Part shown: piece after piece, positions 52,282 to 60,454 of the stretch | Layout: each line of letters begins with the position of its first letter | Position numbering within the stretch: the first letter of the stretch is position 1 | NCBI RefSeq assembly: GCF_001442805.1 | Contig: NZ_CP011131.1 | Coordinates: 3,596,001 to 3,660,000, forward strand | Source of the DNA: Lysobacter gummosus | GTDB taxonomy: Bacteria > Pseudomonadota > Gammaproteobacteria > Xanthomonadales > Xanthomonadaceae | DNA length: 64,000 nucleotides | Direction: 5' to 3' | Notes under the pieces: generated by a model | What the model saw: the letters and a program-made list of their open reading frames with translations, nothing else | Told to the model about the DNA's origin: nothing | Database searches by the model: none | Program-made: the position numbers and the translations under genes

Positions 52282-52797
52282 ATGACGGTATTGATGGCTA
52301 ACGGAGATTTGGCCGCCGCCCGCTCGGGCGACCCGGCCGCCTTGGAGCGGGTGCTGATCCACTCGCGCCAGGATCTGCGCCGTTACGCCGAGTACCACTG
52401 CGTCATCAACGACATCGAGGACGCGGTGCAGGAAAGCCTGATCACGATCTCGCGCAAACTGCGCGACCTGCGCGTGCTCGAATGCTTCGTCTCCTGGACC
52501 TTCCGCATCGTCAAGCGCGAATGCAACCGCTTCAAGCGCGGCCGGCGCATGCTCAGCGGCGACATGATCACCGAGGACATCCTGCCCGTCGTCACGCCCG
52601 AGCCGGCCGAATGGCGCCATGATGTCGCCGCGGCCTTGGAATCGTTACCCGCGCACTATCGCCAGATCATTCTCCTGCGCGATCTTGAAGGCCTGAGCAT
52701 CGCCGAGATCGGCGACCGCCTGGGCACCACCCGCGAAGCGGTGAAGTCGCGCCTGCACCGGGCGCGCGCACTGGCGCGCGAATACCTGGATGCCTGA
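52282..52797 (+). CDS. ECF-type RNA polymerase sigma factor
   Basis: 171 aa from ATG with GGAGGAG seven bases upstream. Region 2 (about 8-80: ARSGDPAALERVLIHSRQDL; DIEDAVQESLITISRKLRDL) and region 4 (about 115-168: SLPAHYRQIILLRDLEGLSI; LGTTREAVKSRLHRARALAR) are both complete. No anti-sigma gene follows; instead the HvfA-like precursor starts 211 bp downstream on the same strand. It is the obvious candidate regulator of the operon (inference from position), which fits known ECF control of bufferin-type operons. Confidence 0.92.
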   Translation: MTVLMANGDLAAARSGDPAALERVLIHSRQDLRRYAEYHCVINDIEDAVQESLITISRKLRDLRVLECFVSWTFRIVKRECNRFKRGRRMLSGDMITEDILPVVTPEPAEWRHDVAAALESLPAHYRQIILLRDLEGLSIAEIGDRLGTTREAVKSRLHRARALAREYLDA

Positions 52798-53008
52798 CTG
52801 CATCCACGCCGCGATCGCCCCCGTATCCATTCGCACCGACATTCGCTATACCCCACCGCAACAAACCCGCTGCACGCAACACCCGCAACATCTGGATGCT
52901 TACGATTCGCCCTGGCAACAATGCAAGACCCTTACAAACGGCCCCGGCACTCCGGGCCGTCAATCCAACGGCGGGACCCCCGCCCTCATCGCCACACAGG
53001 AGTCATCC
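52798..53008 (+). promoter_or_regulatory. Leader region of the HvfABC-like operon
   Basis: 211 bp, unusually AT-rich for this genome, with CTTACAAACGGCCCCGG near 52930-52947 and an inverted repeat CGGCCC/GGGCCG at 52939-52960 shortly before the AGGAG at 52999-53003. Probably holds the operon promoter; the ECF recognition sequence is not certain. Confidence 0.45.
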
Positions 53009-53479
53009 ATGTCCAAGCAAATCAAGAAGCCCCTCGCCCTCGCTCTCGGCGCTACCCTCATCGGTGGTCTGAGCCTGTCGGCTTCCGCATTCGCGATGAG
53101 CGATCTGTCGCAGGGTTATCTGCTCGGCGCCCAGCAGGCTCCGCCGGCCGCCGAGAAGGCCGCCGACGCCAAGGCCGCCGCCGACACCGCCAAGCACGCC
53201 GAAGGCACCTGCGGCGCCGACAAGAAAGCCGGTAAGGAAGGCAGCTGCGGCGCCGACAAGAAGGCCGGCAAGGAAGGCAGCTGCGGCGCCGACAAGAAGG
53301 CCGGCAAAGAAGGCAGCTGCGGCGCCGACAAGAAGCACGCCGAAGGCAAGTGCGGCGAAGGCAAGTGCGGCGCCGACAAGAAGGCGGGCGCTGCCAAGGC
53401 CGTGAAGACCGGCGACGGCGCCGCCAAGAAGGCCGCGGAAGGCAAGTGCGGCGAAGGCAAGTGCGGCGGTTCGATCTGA
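53009..53479 (+). CDS. HvfA/bufferin-like multi-cysteine precursor peptide (substrate of the MNIO enzyme)
   Basis: 156 aa with a Sec signal peptide (MSKQIKKP, hydrophobic core, cleavage about SAFA|MSDL). After an acidic/Ala linker come eight cysteines at 68, 80, 92, 104, 115, 120, 147 and 152. The first four sit in a 12-residue repeat (EG[TS]CGADKKAGK) and the last four in EGKCG motifs, two of them as [15 protein letters not shown] is the known modification motif of Haemophilus HvfA, whose Cys become oxazolone/thioamide-type groups that bind copper; BufA peptides of Caulobacter are analogous. The linker Lys-Ala segments and repeat copy number distinguish this one. No adjacent export gene; Sec export is expected. 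Twenty bases before the MNIO gene. Confidence 0.9.
   Translation: MSKQIKKPLALALGATLIGGLSLSASAFAMSDLSQGYLLGAQQAPPAAEKAADAKAAADTAKHAEGTCGADKKAGKEGSCGADKKAGKEGSCGADKKAGKEGSCGADKKHAEGKCGEGKCGADKKAGAAKAVKTGDGAAKKAAEGKCGEGKCGGSI
53204..53335 (+). repeat. 36-bp coding tandem repeat in the precursor gene
   Basis: Three full units (53204-53239, 53240-53275, 53276-53311) and a partial fourth, beginning GGCAGCTGCGGCGCCGACAA; units differ by only one to three bases. Each codes for one G-[TS][10 protein letters not shown] block. Confidence 0.92.
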
Positions 53480-53498
53480 TCGCGCAGCACGACTGACG

Positions 53499-54392
53499 AT
53501 GGACGGCATGCATCCACTGTCTTCGGATGCCGTCGGCCTCGGCCTGCGGCGGGCCCTGTTGGGCCCGCTGCAGTCCGCGCCGTTCGGCGCCGGCGCGCGC
53601 CGGGATTTCGACTTCCTCGAATGCGCTCCGGAAAACTGGATCGGCATCGGCGGCGTCTACGGCGAAGCGCTGCGCGAGTTGTCCTCGCGTTATCCGCTGG
53701 TCTGCCACGGCCTGTCGCTGTCGTTGGGCGGCACCGCACCGCTGGACGAAACCTTCCTGGCCCGGGTGCGGCGTTTTCTCGATGAACATCGCGTCGCCCG
53801 CTACAGCGAACATCTGAGCTACTGCAGCGACGACGGCCATCTGTACGACCTGCTGCCGATTCCGTTCACGGAAGAAGCCGTGCACCACGTCGCCGCGCGC
53901 ATCCGCCGCACCCAGGACATCGTCGGCCGCCGCATCGCGGTGGAGAACGCCTCCTACTACGCCGCGCCGCACCAGGAAATGAGCGAAATCGAGTTCACCC
54001 GCGCGATCCTGGCCGAAGCCGACTGCGATCTGCTGCTGGACGTCAACAACGTCTACGTCAACTCGATCAATCACCGCTACGACGCACGCGAATTCATCCG
54101 CGCGATGCCGCACGAACGCATCGCCTACATCCATGTGGCCGGGCATTACGACGAAGCCGACGATCTGAAAGTCGACACCCACGGCGCGCCGGTCAAGAAC
54201 GAGGTCTGGTCGCTGCTCGGCGACGCTTACCGCATGTTCGGCGCGCGCCCGACGCTGCTGGAACGCGACTTCAATTTCCCGCCGTACCAGGAACTGGTCG
54301 ATGAGCTGGACATCGTGCGCCGCGTGCTGAGCGAATCGGCCCACGCCGCCGCGCCCGAACGCGACGCCGCGCGCCGCGCCCAGCGCGCCTGA
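53499..54392 (+). CDS. MNIO-family (DUF692) multinuclear iron oxidative enzyme, HvfB/BufB-like
   Basis: 297 aa TIM-barrel enzyme. Predicted metal ligands are all present: His70 ([11 protein letters not shown]), His105 (YSEHLSYC), Glu149 (AVENASYY), Asp181 ([14 protein letters not shown]), His212 and His216 (YIHVAGH), Asp226 and His228 (VDTHG), Glu255 (LLERDFNFP). MNIO enzymes use a mixed-valent iron cluster to oxidise Cys in peptide precursors, here surely the adjacent peptide. Works with the DUF2063 partner, which starts three bases after its stop. Confidence 0.95.
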   Translation: MDGMHPLSSDAVGLGLRRALLGPLQSAPFGAGARRDFDFLECAPENWIGIGGVYGEALRELSSRYPLVCHGLSLSLGGTAPLDETFLARVRRFLDEHRVARYSEHLSYCSDDGHLYDLLPIPFTEEAVHHVAARIRRTQDIVGRRIAVENASYYAAPHQEMSEIEFTRAILAEADCDLLLDVNNVYVNSINHRYDAREFIRAMPHERIAYIHVAGHYDEADDLKVDTHGAPVKNEVWSLLGDAYRMFGARPTLLERDFNFPPYQELVDELDIVRRVLSESAHAAAPERDAARRAQRA

Positions 54393-54395
54393 GCC

Positions 54396-55184
54396 ATGAA
54401 CGACGCCCCCTCGCGCCTGCGCGCGCAACAGTTCGAACTCACCCGCCATCTGCGCGATCCTAACGCCAGCCCGGCGCCGGCGGGTATCGAAGATCGGCGG
54501 CTGGGGATTTATCGCGATCTGCTGTTCAACAATATCGAAGGGTTGTTGTCGGGCAATTTCCCGGTGATCCGCAAGCTGCTCGGCGAAGAACGCTGGGAGC
54601 GGTTGGTGCGCGATTTCTATCGCGACTACCGCTGCCACACGCCGTTGTTCGCCGAGATCGCGCGTGAATTCCTGCGCTATCTGCAGGAACTCGAAGCCGC
54701 CGACGCGCCGCCGCCGGCGCCGTTCCTGCCCGAGCTGGCGCATTACGAATGGGTGGAACTGGCGCTGCAGCTCAGCGACGCGCAGGCGCCGTGCGACGAT
54801 GCCGGCATCGGCGATAGCGAACTGCTCGCGCACGCGCCGCAGCTGTCGCCGCTGGCGTGGCCGCTGGCCTACGCCTGGCCGGTGCACCGGCTGGGCCCGG
54901 ATTTCCAGCCCGATGCGCCGCCGCCCGCGCCGACCCTGGTGCTGCTGCGCCGCGAAGCCGACGGCGAGGTGCGTTTCTCCGAACTCAGCCCGCTGGCTTA
55001 TCGCCTGGTCGAACGCATCGGCGAATCGCCGCAGTTGTCCGCGCGCGAGCAACTGCAGGCGCTGGCGCAGGAAGCCGGCAGCGACGATGTCGCCGCTTTC
55101 CTCGAACTCGGCCAGGGCCTGCTGCGGCAGATGCGCGCCAGCGGCGTGATCTTTTTTCCCCGCGCGGCGAATCCTTCCGCCTGA
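54396..55184 (+). CDS. DUF2063 partner protein, HvfC/BufC-like
   Basis: 262 aa. N-terminal DUF2063 domain (about 5-100: [54 protein letters not shown]) and a C-terminal domain of the NMB-type (about 110-250). In HvfABC systems this partner binds the precursor leader and presents it to HvfB. Three bases from the MNIO gene, so cotranslated. The C-terminal [13 protein letters not shown] helix is conserved. Confidence 0.93.
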   Translation: MNDAPSRLRAQQFELTRHLRDPNASPAPAGIEDRRLGIYRDLLFNNIEGLLSGNFPVIRKLLGEERWERLVRDFYRDYRCHTPLFAEIAREFLRYLQELEAADAPPPAPFLPELAHYEWVELALQLSDAQAPCDDAGIGDSELLAHAPQLSPLAWPLAYAWPVHRLGPDFQPDAPPPAPTLVLLRREADGEVRFSELSPLAYRLVERIGESPQLSAREQLQALAQEAGSDDVAAFLELGQGLLRQMRASGVIFFPRAANPSA

Positions 55185-55246
55185 TCGCGGACTCTTACTC
55201 AGAGCAAGCGCCGGCGTTTCCGGCGCAGTTCTGTACGGAGTCCACC

Positions 55247-55909
55247 ATGGCCGTCCCCTGCCTCGCCTGCTTCGGCGCCCTGCGCGATCGCCTCGACGGC
55301 GTCGGGGCCTGGCTCGCACCGTTGGGCCTGCGCGCGGTGCTGGCCTGGGAGTTCTACGAATCCGGGCGCGAAAAACTGCAGGGCGAGAACTGGTTCGGCG
55401 CGGTCATGTCGAACTTCCCGTTTCCCTTCGACCGCGTGCCCGCCGGCCTGAGCTGGGGCATGGCCACCTGGTTCGAATTGCTCGGCGGCCTGGCGCTGCT
55501 GCTCGGATTGGCCACGCGCGCGGTCGCCGCCTCGTTGTTCGTGCTGACCGTGGTCGCGATCGCCGCGGTGCACTGGCCGCGCGACTGGATGGGACTGAGC
55601 CAGCTCGCGCAAGGCTATGCGATCAGCGACGCCGGCGCCGGCAACTACAAGCTGCCGCTGCTGTTCCTGGTGATGCTGTGGCCGCTGATCCTGGGCGGCG
55701 CCGGGCGCCTGAGCCTGGACGCGGCACTGGCGCGCGCGTTGCCGGCGGCGTCGGCGCGCAACGATCTGCTTGGCTGGGGTCTGGTCCTGTTGCCGTTCGG
55801 CGGGGTCGTGGCGATGCTGCTGCCGGCGCCGGGCCTGACCCTGGCCGGGCTCGGCGCGACGGCGCTGCTGATCGCGGCGCGGCCGCGCGGGCCGTTTGCT
55901 CCTGCCTGA
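55247..55909 (+). CDS. DoxX-family membrane protein
   Basis: 220 aa with four to six TM helices; conserved features are [20 protein letters not shown] and [24 protein letters not shown] lies six bases before ATG. DoxX proteins often close bufferin/HvfABC operons (sometimes called HvfD). The role may be in electron transfer or membrane handling of the product, but this is not known. Confidence 0.88.
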   Translation: MAVPCLACFGALRDRLDGVGAWLAPLGLRAVLAWEFYESGREKLQGENWFGAVMSNFPFPFDRVPAGLSWGMATWFELLGGLALLLGLATRAVAASLFVLTVVAIAAVHWPRDWMGLSQLAQGYAISDAGAGNYKLPLLFLVMLWPLILGGAGRLSLDAALARALPAASARNDLLGWGLVLLPFGGVVAMLLPAPGLTLAGLGATALLIAARPRGPFAPA

Positions 55910-56020
55910 CCTGGAAGCGCGGGCCGCGGGCGAGAACCGTCGCTGACCTCTACGCCGGTTCGCGGCCGTCGCGGCGGCCGCGCGGACGAAGCCCGCGCGA
56001 CAACCTGCTAGGCTTTCGCG

Positions 56021-56665
56021 ATGACCGAAACCGGCCCCCTTCAGACCGCGACCGCCGCGGCGCCCTTCCCCACCACCCTCGCCAACCGTTTCCGCGGCTA
56101 CCTGCCGGTCGTGGTCGACGTGGAAACCGGCGGCTTCGACTGGAACAAGCACGCGCTGCTGGAAATCGCCGTGCAACCGCTGGAACTGGACGCGCAGGGC
56201 CGGATCGTGCCCGGCGAGATCGCCAGCGCCCACGTCGTCCCCGCCGCCGGCATGCAGATCGATCCCAAGTCGCTGGAAATCACCGGCATCGACATCGACC
56301 ACCCGTTCCGCGACGCCAAGCCCGAGCGCCAGGCGCTGGAAGCGGTGTTCGCGCCGGTGCGCGACGCGGTGAAGCGCCACGGCTGCCAGCGCGCGATCCT
56401 GGTCGGCCACAACGCCCATTTCGATCTCAACTTCCTCAACGCCGCGGTCGCCCGCAGCGGCCACAAGCGCAACCCGTTCCACCCCTTCAGCGTGTTCGAC
56501 ACCGTAACCCTGGCCGGCGTCGCCTACGGCCAGACCGTGCTCGCCCGCGCCGTGCAGGCCGCGGGGCTGGACTGGAACGCACAGGAAGCGCATTCGGCGG
56601 TGTACGACACTCAGCGCACGGCTGAGTTGTTCTGCAAGATCGTCAATGCGTGGCCGCGAGGCTGA
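56021..56665 (+). CDS. rnt: Ribonuclease T
   Basis: 214 aa DEDDh exonuclease that trims tRNA and other small RNA 3' ends. Catalytic acids: [19 protein letters not shown] (Asp and Glu), [11 protein letters not shown] (Asp), and [15 protein letters not shown] (His and Asp). Confidence 0.97.
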   Translation: MTETGPLQTATAAAPFPTTLANRFRGYLPVVVDVETGGFDWNKHALLEIAVQPLELDAQGRIVPGEIASAHVVPAAGMQIDPKSLEITGIDIDHPFRDAKPERQALEAVFAPVRDAVKRHGCQRAILVGHNAHFDLNFLNAAVARSGHKRNPFHPFSVFDTVTLAGVAYGQTVLARAVQAAGLDWNAQEAHSAVYDTQRTAELFCKIVNAWPRG

Positions 56666-56708
56666 TCCGCGCGCCGATCGATCGACCGGCCTGCACAAGG
56701 AGCGTCGC

Positions 56709-57679
56709 ATGCCTTCCGCTCAACCAAGCTATCGGTGGATTCCCGGCCACGGCCCGGACCCTGATGCGTTGCGGCGCCTGCGCGAACGCGCGCCGATGCC
56801 GAAAAATCCGATGGGCGAAGCCTGGTTCATGGGCGGCGAGCGGCAGATGTACACCGGGCTGTTGCAGCCCGATCCGCGGAACTGGTCCAGGCCGGAACTC
56901 GACAACGCGCTGGACGCGCTGACCTCCGGGCCGCGTTGTTTCGACCACAGCGACGAATGGAGCGAGTGGTTCGACTACTTGCTCCCGCGCGTGCTCGAAC
57001 GCACCGACGATCACCACAGCTTCGAACTGCTGGTCAGTGCCGTGTTCGTGCATTGCCTGGACCCCGCCCTGCCCGGGCGCACGCCGCGGTTCCGTCGCGA
57101 CCTGCTCGATACCCTCGGCCGCAGGCTGATGGTCGCTTCGTATTGGAACGGTGCCGAGGCCGACAGCGACGATCGCCTGCTGCGTCCCATCGACGGCGGT
57201 TTTTACAAAATCGGCGCCAACGGCGCGATTTCGGCGGCCTGCTGTCTGGTGCTGCGTTACCTGGACGCCGATTGCATCGACGACTGGATCGGCTCGGTGC
57301 TGGCCATCGACGATGCCGCATGGCGCTGCGCGTTCGTGGTCTGGCTGGCCGGTGCCGCCGCCCTGATCCTGGACGGCGAACAGCCCGAGCGCATGGACAA
57401 CCCGCCTTATCGGAACATCGGCTGGGACGGGCATTGGCTGCTCGATGGCAGCATTCCCGCGCGCGATCTCGATCCGGATGCCACCCAGTTCGCCTTCATC
57501 GCCCCCCCCAGCGCCATGCGCTGCTCGCCGCGCTCAAACGCCGGCTCGATCTGGCGACGATGCTGGCTTGGGGCCAGACCCTGGCCGAGTTGCCGATCGT
57601 CGAGCACGACCGCGCCACGACCCTGTGGCAATACGACGACGCCGTGCTGACGGTGGCCGAGCGCTACGGCCTGGCTTGA
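56709..57679 (+). pseudogene. Gene of unknown function interrupted by a single-base frameshift at a C8 tract
   Basis: ATG with AAGGAG upstream opens a frame that ends at 57650 (313 aa), with a compositionally odd last 45 residues (RRCWLGARPWPSCRSSS). A second frame from 57510 to 57679 continues protein-like (ALLAALKRRLDLATMLAWGQ; VLTVAERYGLA). The switch is at C8 (57502-57509): adding one C would join them into 323 aa. Thus either a sequencing error, a mutation or phase variation. The intact part (GGERQMYTGLLQPDPRNW; FYKIGANGAISAACCLVLRY) shows no family I recognise; it seems a soluble alpha-rich protein with no signal peptide. Confidence 0.75.
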
Positions 57680-57837
57680 CGCCGCGGGGTCATCGCGACT
57701 GTTTCACCGCTGCAACATCGCGGTCTGGCCTTCCCGGCAAAGCACACGCGTTCAATGAGACATCGAGCGGCATCGCGCCGCCTCGCCCGGTCCCTGCGCG
57801 GCGCGCGCGGGCCGTGGATCATGGACGGGAGGACAGG

Positions 57838-58449
57838 ATGTTCGCTTTCGACGACGAGCAATTTCTAGACGGTTACCGCCGCCGTTTCGGCCCGCTGAAC
57901 GACCAGCTGGCGCAGGCGCTGCGCTTTCTGATCGGGCGCATCGAGCAGGACGCGAGCTTCACCCAGAACCCGGTGCATCGCAATCAGATCGCCTACTGCC
58001 TGGCGACGTTCAAGTGGGAAACCGCGCATACATTGCGGCCGATCGACGAGTTCGGCGACGACGCGCGCTTCAACCGCCTGTACGGCCCGGACACGCGTGT
58101 GGGCAAGATGCTCGGCAACACCAAGGCCGGCGACGGCGCGCGCTTCCACGGCCGCGGCTACGTGCAGCTGACCGGCCGCGCCAACTACGATCGCGCCGGC
58201 AAGCTGCTGGGCATCGATCTGCTCAGCAAGCCCGAGGACGCGAAGAAGCCCGAGGTCGCGTACGCGATCGCGCTGGAAGGCATGAAGAAAGGCTGGTTCA
58301 CCGGCAAGAAACTGGACAACTACTTCAAGTCTGGACAGTTGCCGAATTACGAAGAAGCCCGGCGCATCATCAACGGCCAGGACAAGGCACAGACCATCGC
58401 CGACATCGCCCGCCGCTTCGACGAGTTGCTCTTAAACGCCCTGGAGTAA
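57838..58449 (+). CDS. GH19-family chitinase/endolysin-like muramidase
   Basis: 203 aa; GGAGGAC before ATG. Conserved GH19/endolysin motifs are FKWETAHTLRPIDEF (probable catalytic Glu) and FHGRGYVQLTGRANYDRA. There is no signal peptide or cell-wall-binding domain. Length and lack of signal peptide resemble phage or toxin-type peptidoglycan/chitin hydrolases, although no phage genes are near. In a predator it could be released by lysis or a secretion system. Confidence 0.88.
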   Translation: MFAFDDEQFLDGYRRRFGPLNDQLAQALRFLIGRIEQDASFTQNPVHRNQIAYCLATFKWETAHTLRPIDEFGDDARFNRLYGPDTRVGKMLGNTKAGDGARFHGRGYVQLTGRANYDRAGKLLGIDLLSKPEDAKKPEVAYAIALEGMKKGWFTGKKLDNYFKSGQLPNYEEARRIINGQDKAQTIADIARRFDELLLNALE

Positions 58450-58465
58450 CCAGCACCGACCCTCC

Positions 58466-58590
58466 CCCAAAACCTCTCCCCCCTTTGAAAAAGGGTGAAG
58501 GGCCGCGCTTGCGAACCGCAGGTTCGCGCGGCACTGAACGCCCACAGGCTAGGCCTGTGGGCCGGAGGGTTAGGGGGGATTCGCTTTTGC
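58466..58590. repeat. Repeat block, family E copy 2
   Basis: CCCCTTTGAAAAAGGGTGAA, GCGAACCGCAGGTTCGCGCG, CCACAGGCTAGGCCTGTGGG, then GTTAGGGGGGATTCGC: a series of hairpins between convergent genes. Related to 60239-60391 and 34073-34195. Confidence 0.7.
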
Positions 58591-58630
58591 TCTTGCCCCA
58601 GCGCAACACCTGGAACACAACCGCAAAACC

Positions 58631-58942
58631 TCAAGCCAGCTTCAACCCCACCAGCCCGGCGACGATCAACAAAACGCTGACGATGCGCAAGGCATTGGCC
58701 GGTTCGTTGAACAGCACCATGCCGAGAATGACCGTGCCGACCGCGCCGACGCCGACCCACACCGCATACGCGGTGCCGACCGGCAGCGACTTCATCGCTA
58801 CGCCAAGCAGCCCCAGGCTGACGATCATCGCCGCGATGGTGCCGACCGACGGCCACAGTTTGCTGAAACCTTCCGTGTATTTCAGACCGATCGCCCAACC
58901 CACTTCGAACAGGCCGGCGAATACGAGCAAGACCCAAGGCAT
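58631..58942 (-). CDS. gdx: SMR-family guanidinium exporter-type protein (SugE/Gdx)
   Basis: 103 aa with four TM helices. The SMR binding Glu13 lies in [20 protein letters not shown], which with [20 protein letters not shown] is the SugE/Gdx pattern rather than that of EmrE. Gdx exports guanidinium in exchange for protons. The two-hairpin riboswitch upstream strengthens the guanidine assignment. GGGAG lies ten bases upstream of ATG. Confidence 0.93.
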   Translation of the reverse strand: MPWVLLVFAGLFEVGWAIGLKYTEGFSKLWPSVGTIAAMIVSLGLLGVAMKSLPVGTAYAVWVGVGAVGTVILGMVLFNEPANALRIVSVLLIVAGLVGLKLA

Positions 58943-58962
58943 GACAGTGCTCCCATGAAGAT

Positions 58963-59038
58963 GGGGCCGTCCCCGGATAAACGTCGCGCGATGTACGGAT
59001 AAGGCCGCGTGGCTGCGCGGAACCGGGTCGTCCCGGTT
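58963..59038 (-). promoter_or_regulatory. Guanidine-II (mini-ykkC) riboswitch candidate
   Basis: On the minus strand, hairpin 1 is AACCGGG-ACGA-CCCGGTT (59038-59021) and hairpin 2 is GGGG-ACGG-CCCC (58974-58963). Both have the four-base ACGR loop that defines guanidine-II, and the second is 20 bases before the start of the gdx-type gene, next to its ribosome-binding site. The 46-base linker, longer than usual, folds as CCGCG-CAGCCA-CGCGG. Guanidine binding would dimerise the loops and free the ribosome-binding site (family knowledge). Confidence 0.85.
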
Positions 59039-59331
59039 CGCGGCGAATTATATCGGCGCGGCTGCGCGATGGGAGGCGAAGCGGTCGGCGGGGTCAGCGG
59101 GGGGTTACATAGCGCGGTGTCGCGCGAAGAGCGCATTCGCGCAGCCGTACCGAGAGCCGCCCTACCCGATGACTTCGCTAAGCGAAGTCTTTTGTAGGAG
59201 GGCTTCAGCCCGATGTTCTTCGATCCGCTGCGGTGAAACTTCCCGATAACTGATCGGAAAGCATCGGGGCTGAAGCCCCTCCCACAAAAGACTTCACGCT
59301 CCCGCAGGCGGCGCGAGCGCCGTCGCACGCA
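59039..59331. other. Gap between the gdx riboswitch and rlmB
   Basis: It holds the promoter for the riboswitch-gdx transcript (59040-59180) and the family A repeat copy 4. No gene seen. Confidence 0.5.
59186..59292. repeat. Palindromic intergenic repeat, family A copy 4
   Basis: AGTCTTTTGTAGGAGGGCTT...CCCGATG and CATCGGGGCTGAAGCCCCTC...AAAGAC. The left arm has diverged. Just after the rlmB stop. Confidence 0.8.
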
Positions 59332-60087
59332 TCAACCGCGCTGGCGCACCGCTTCGAACAAGGTCACGCCCGAAGCCACCGACACATTGAGGCTTTCCAC
59401 GCCGCCGGCCGCGTTGCCGCCGGGCATCGGAATCTTGACCAGCTGATCGCAGTTCTCGCGGGTCAGGCGGCGCAGACCGTCGGCTTCGCCGCCCAGGGCC
59501 AGGGCGACATTGCCGCGCAGGTCGATCGAATACAGCGAAGCCTCGGCCTCGCCGGCCAGGCCGTAGATCCACACGCCGAGCTGTTGCAGATCGCGCATCG
59601 CCCGCGCCAGATTCGTCACCGGGATCACCGGGATGCTGTCGGCGGCGCCGGCGGAGGTCTTGCGCACGGTCGCGTTGACCTGCACCGACTTGTCCTTCGG
59701 GATGATCACCGCGGTGGCGTTGGCGGCCGCGGCGCTGCGCAGGCAGGCGCCAAGGTTGTGCGGGTCCTGGACGCCGTCCAGGATCAGAATCAGCGCCTTG
59801 CCCTGCGCCGCTTCGACCAGCGCTTCGAGCTCGTTCTCGTTCCAGGTCTTGGCCGCGGCGTAGCGCGCGACCACGCCCTGATGGCGCAGATTGCCGACCA
59901 CGCCTTCCAGCGCATTGGTCGCGACCCGGCGCACGTCGATGTCGGCGCGGCGCGCGGCGGTCTCGATCTCGGTCAGGCGCGGGTTCTTGGCGCCGGCTTC
60001 GATCAGCACCTCGCGCACGTTGGCGGCGTCGTGCTCGATCGAGGCGGAGACGGCGTTGATGCCGGCGATCCATTGTTTCTGGCTCAT
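59332..60087 (-). CDS. rlmB: 23S rRNA (guanosine-2'-O-)-methyltransferase RlmB
   Basis: 251 aa SPOUT methyltransferase that modifies G2251. N-terminal SpoU substrate-binding domain (QWIAGINAVSASIEHDAANV) and C-terminal knot: LILDGVQDPHNLGACLRSAA, ALALGGEADGLRRLTRENCD, IPMPGGNAAGGVESLNVSVA. The Asn in DPHN and Glu in GGEADG are in place. Probably cotranscribed with rnr, as in other gammaproteobacteria, though 367 bp with a repeat block separates them. Confidence 0.96.
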   Translation of the reverse strand: MSQKQWIAGINAVSASIEHDAANVREVLIEAGAKNPRLTEIETAARRADIDVRRVATNALEGVVGNLRHQGVVARYAAAKTWNENELEALVEAAQGKALILILDGVQDPHNLGACLRSAAAANATAVIIPKDKSVQVNATVRKTSAGAADSIPVIPVTNLARAMRDLQQLGVWIYGLAGEAEASLYSIDLRGNVALALGGEADGLRRLTRENCDQLVKIPMPGGNAAGGVESLNVSVASGVTLFEAVRQRG

Positions 60088-60238
60088 GGGGGTTCCGTGG
60101 GGCTGTCGTGGCCAGGCCGCTGCGGGCGCCGGGGCGCGGCCGGGGCGGCGGGGCTTGGGGGTGCGATTCTAAGCTACCGGCGGGTTTTCGGCTTTTTGCC
60201 GTCCCGTCCCCCAATCATCCGAAACCCACCCGATGAGT

Positions 60239-60391
60239 TCCCCCCTTTGAAAAAGGGGGGTTAGGGGGGATTTGCTTTTTGCTGGCCGAAACCTGGAGGC
60301 CGCCAGAGCAAAAGCAAATCCCCCGCGCTGCGGCGACTCCACAGAATCGAAGCAGAGCCGGGCGCTGGCCCCCTTTTTCAAAGGGGGCTAA
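60239..60391. repeat. Repeat block, family E copy 3
   Basis: CCCCCCTTTGAAAAAGGGGG and GCCCCCTTTTTCAAAGGGGG bracket GTTAGGGGGGATTTGC, AAAAGCAAATCCCCC and a short centre. The full block is palindromic. It sits between rnr and rlmB. Confidence 0.8.
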
Positions 60392-60454
60392 TTGACGCGC
60401 TTGATTCGGAATCGGAGAGCCGGAACCGGGCCAAACGCCCCGGCCCGCCGCGAC

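Noticed and set aside
53204..53335. CRISPR-like regular repeats
   Set aside because: Units are adjacent without spacers and code in frame for the precursor peptide.
57501..57515. Programmed ribosomal frameshift at the C8 tract
   Set aside because: No internal Shine-Dalgarno at a suitable distance or clear downstream structure; sequencing error or slippage mutation is simpler.
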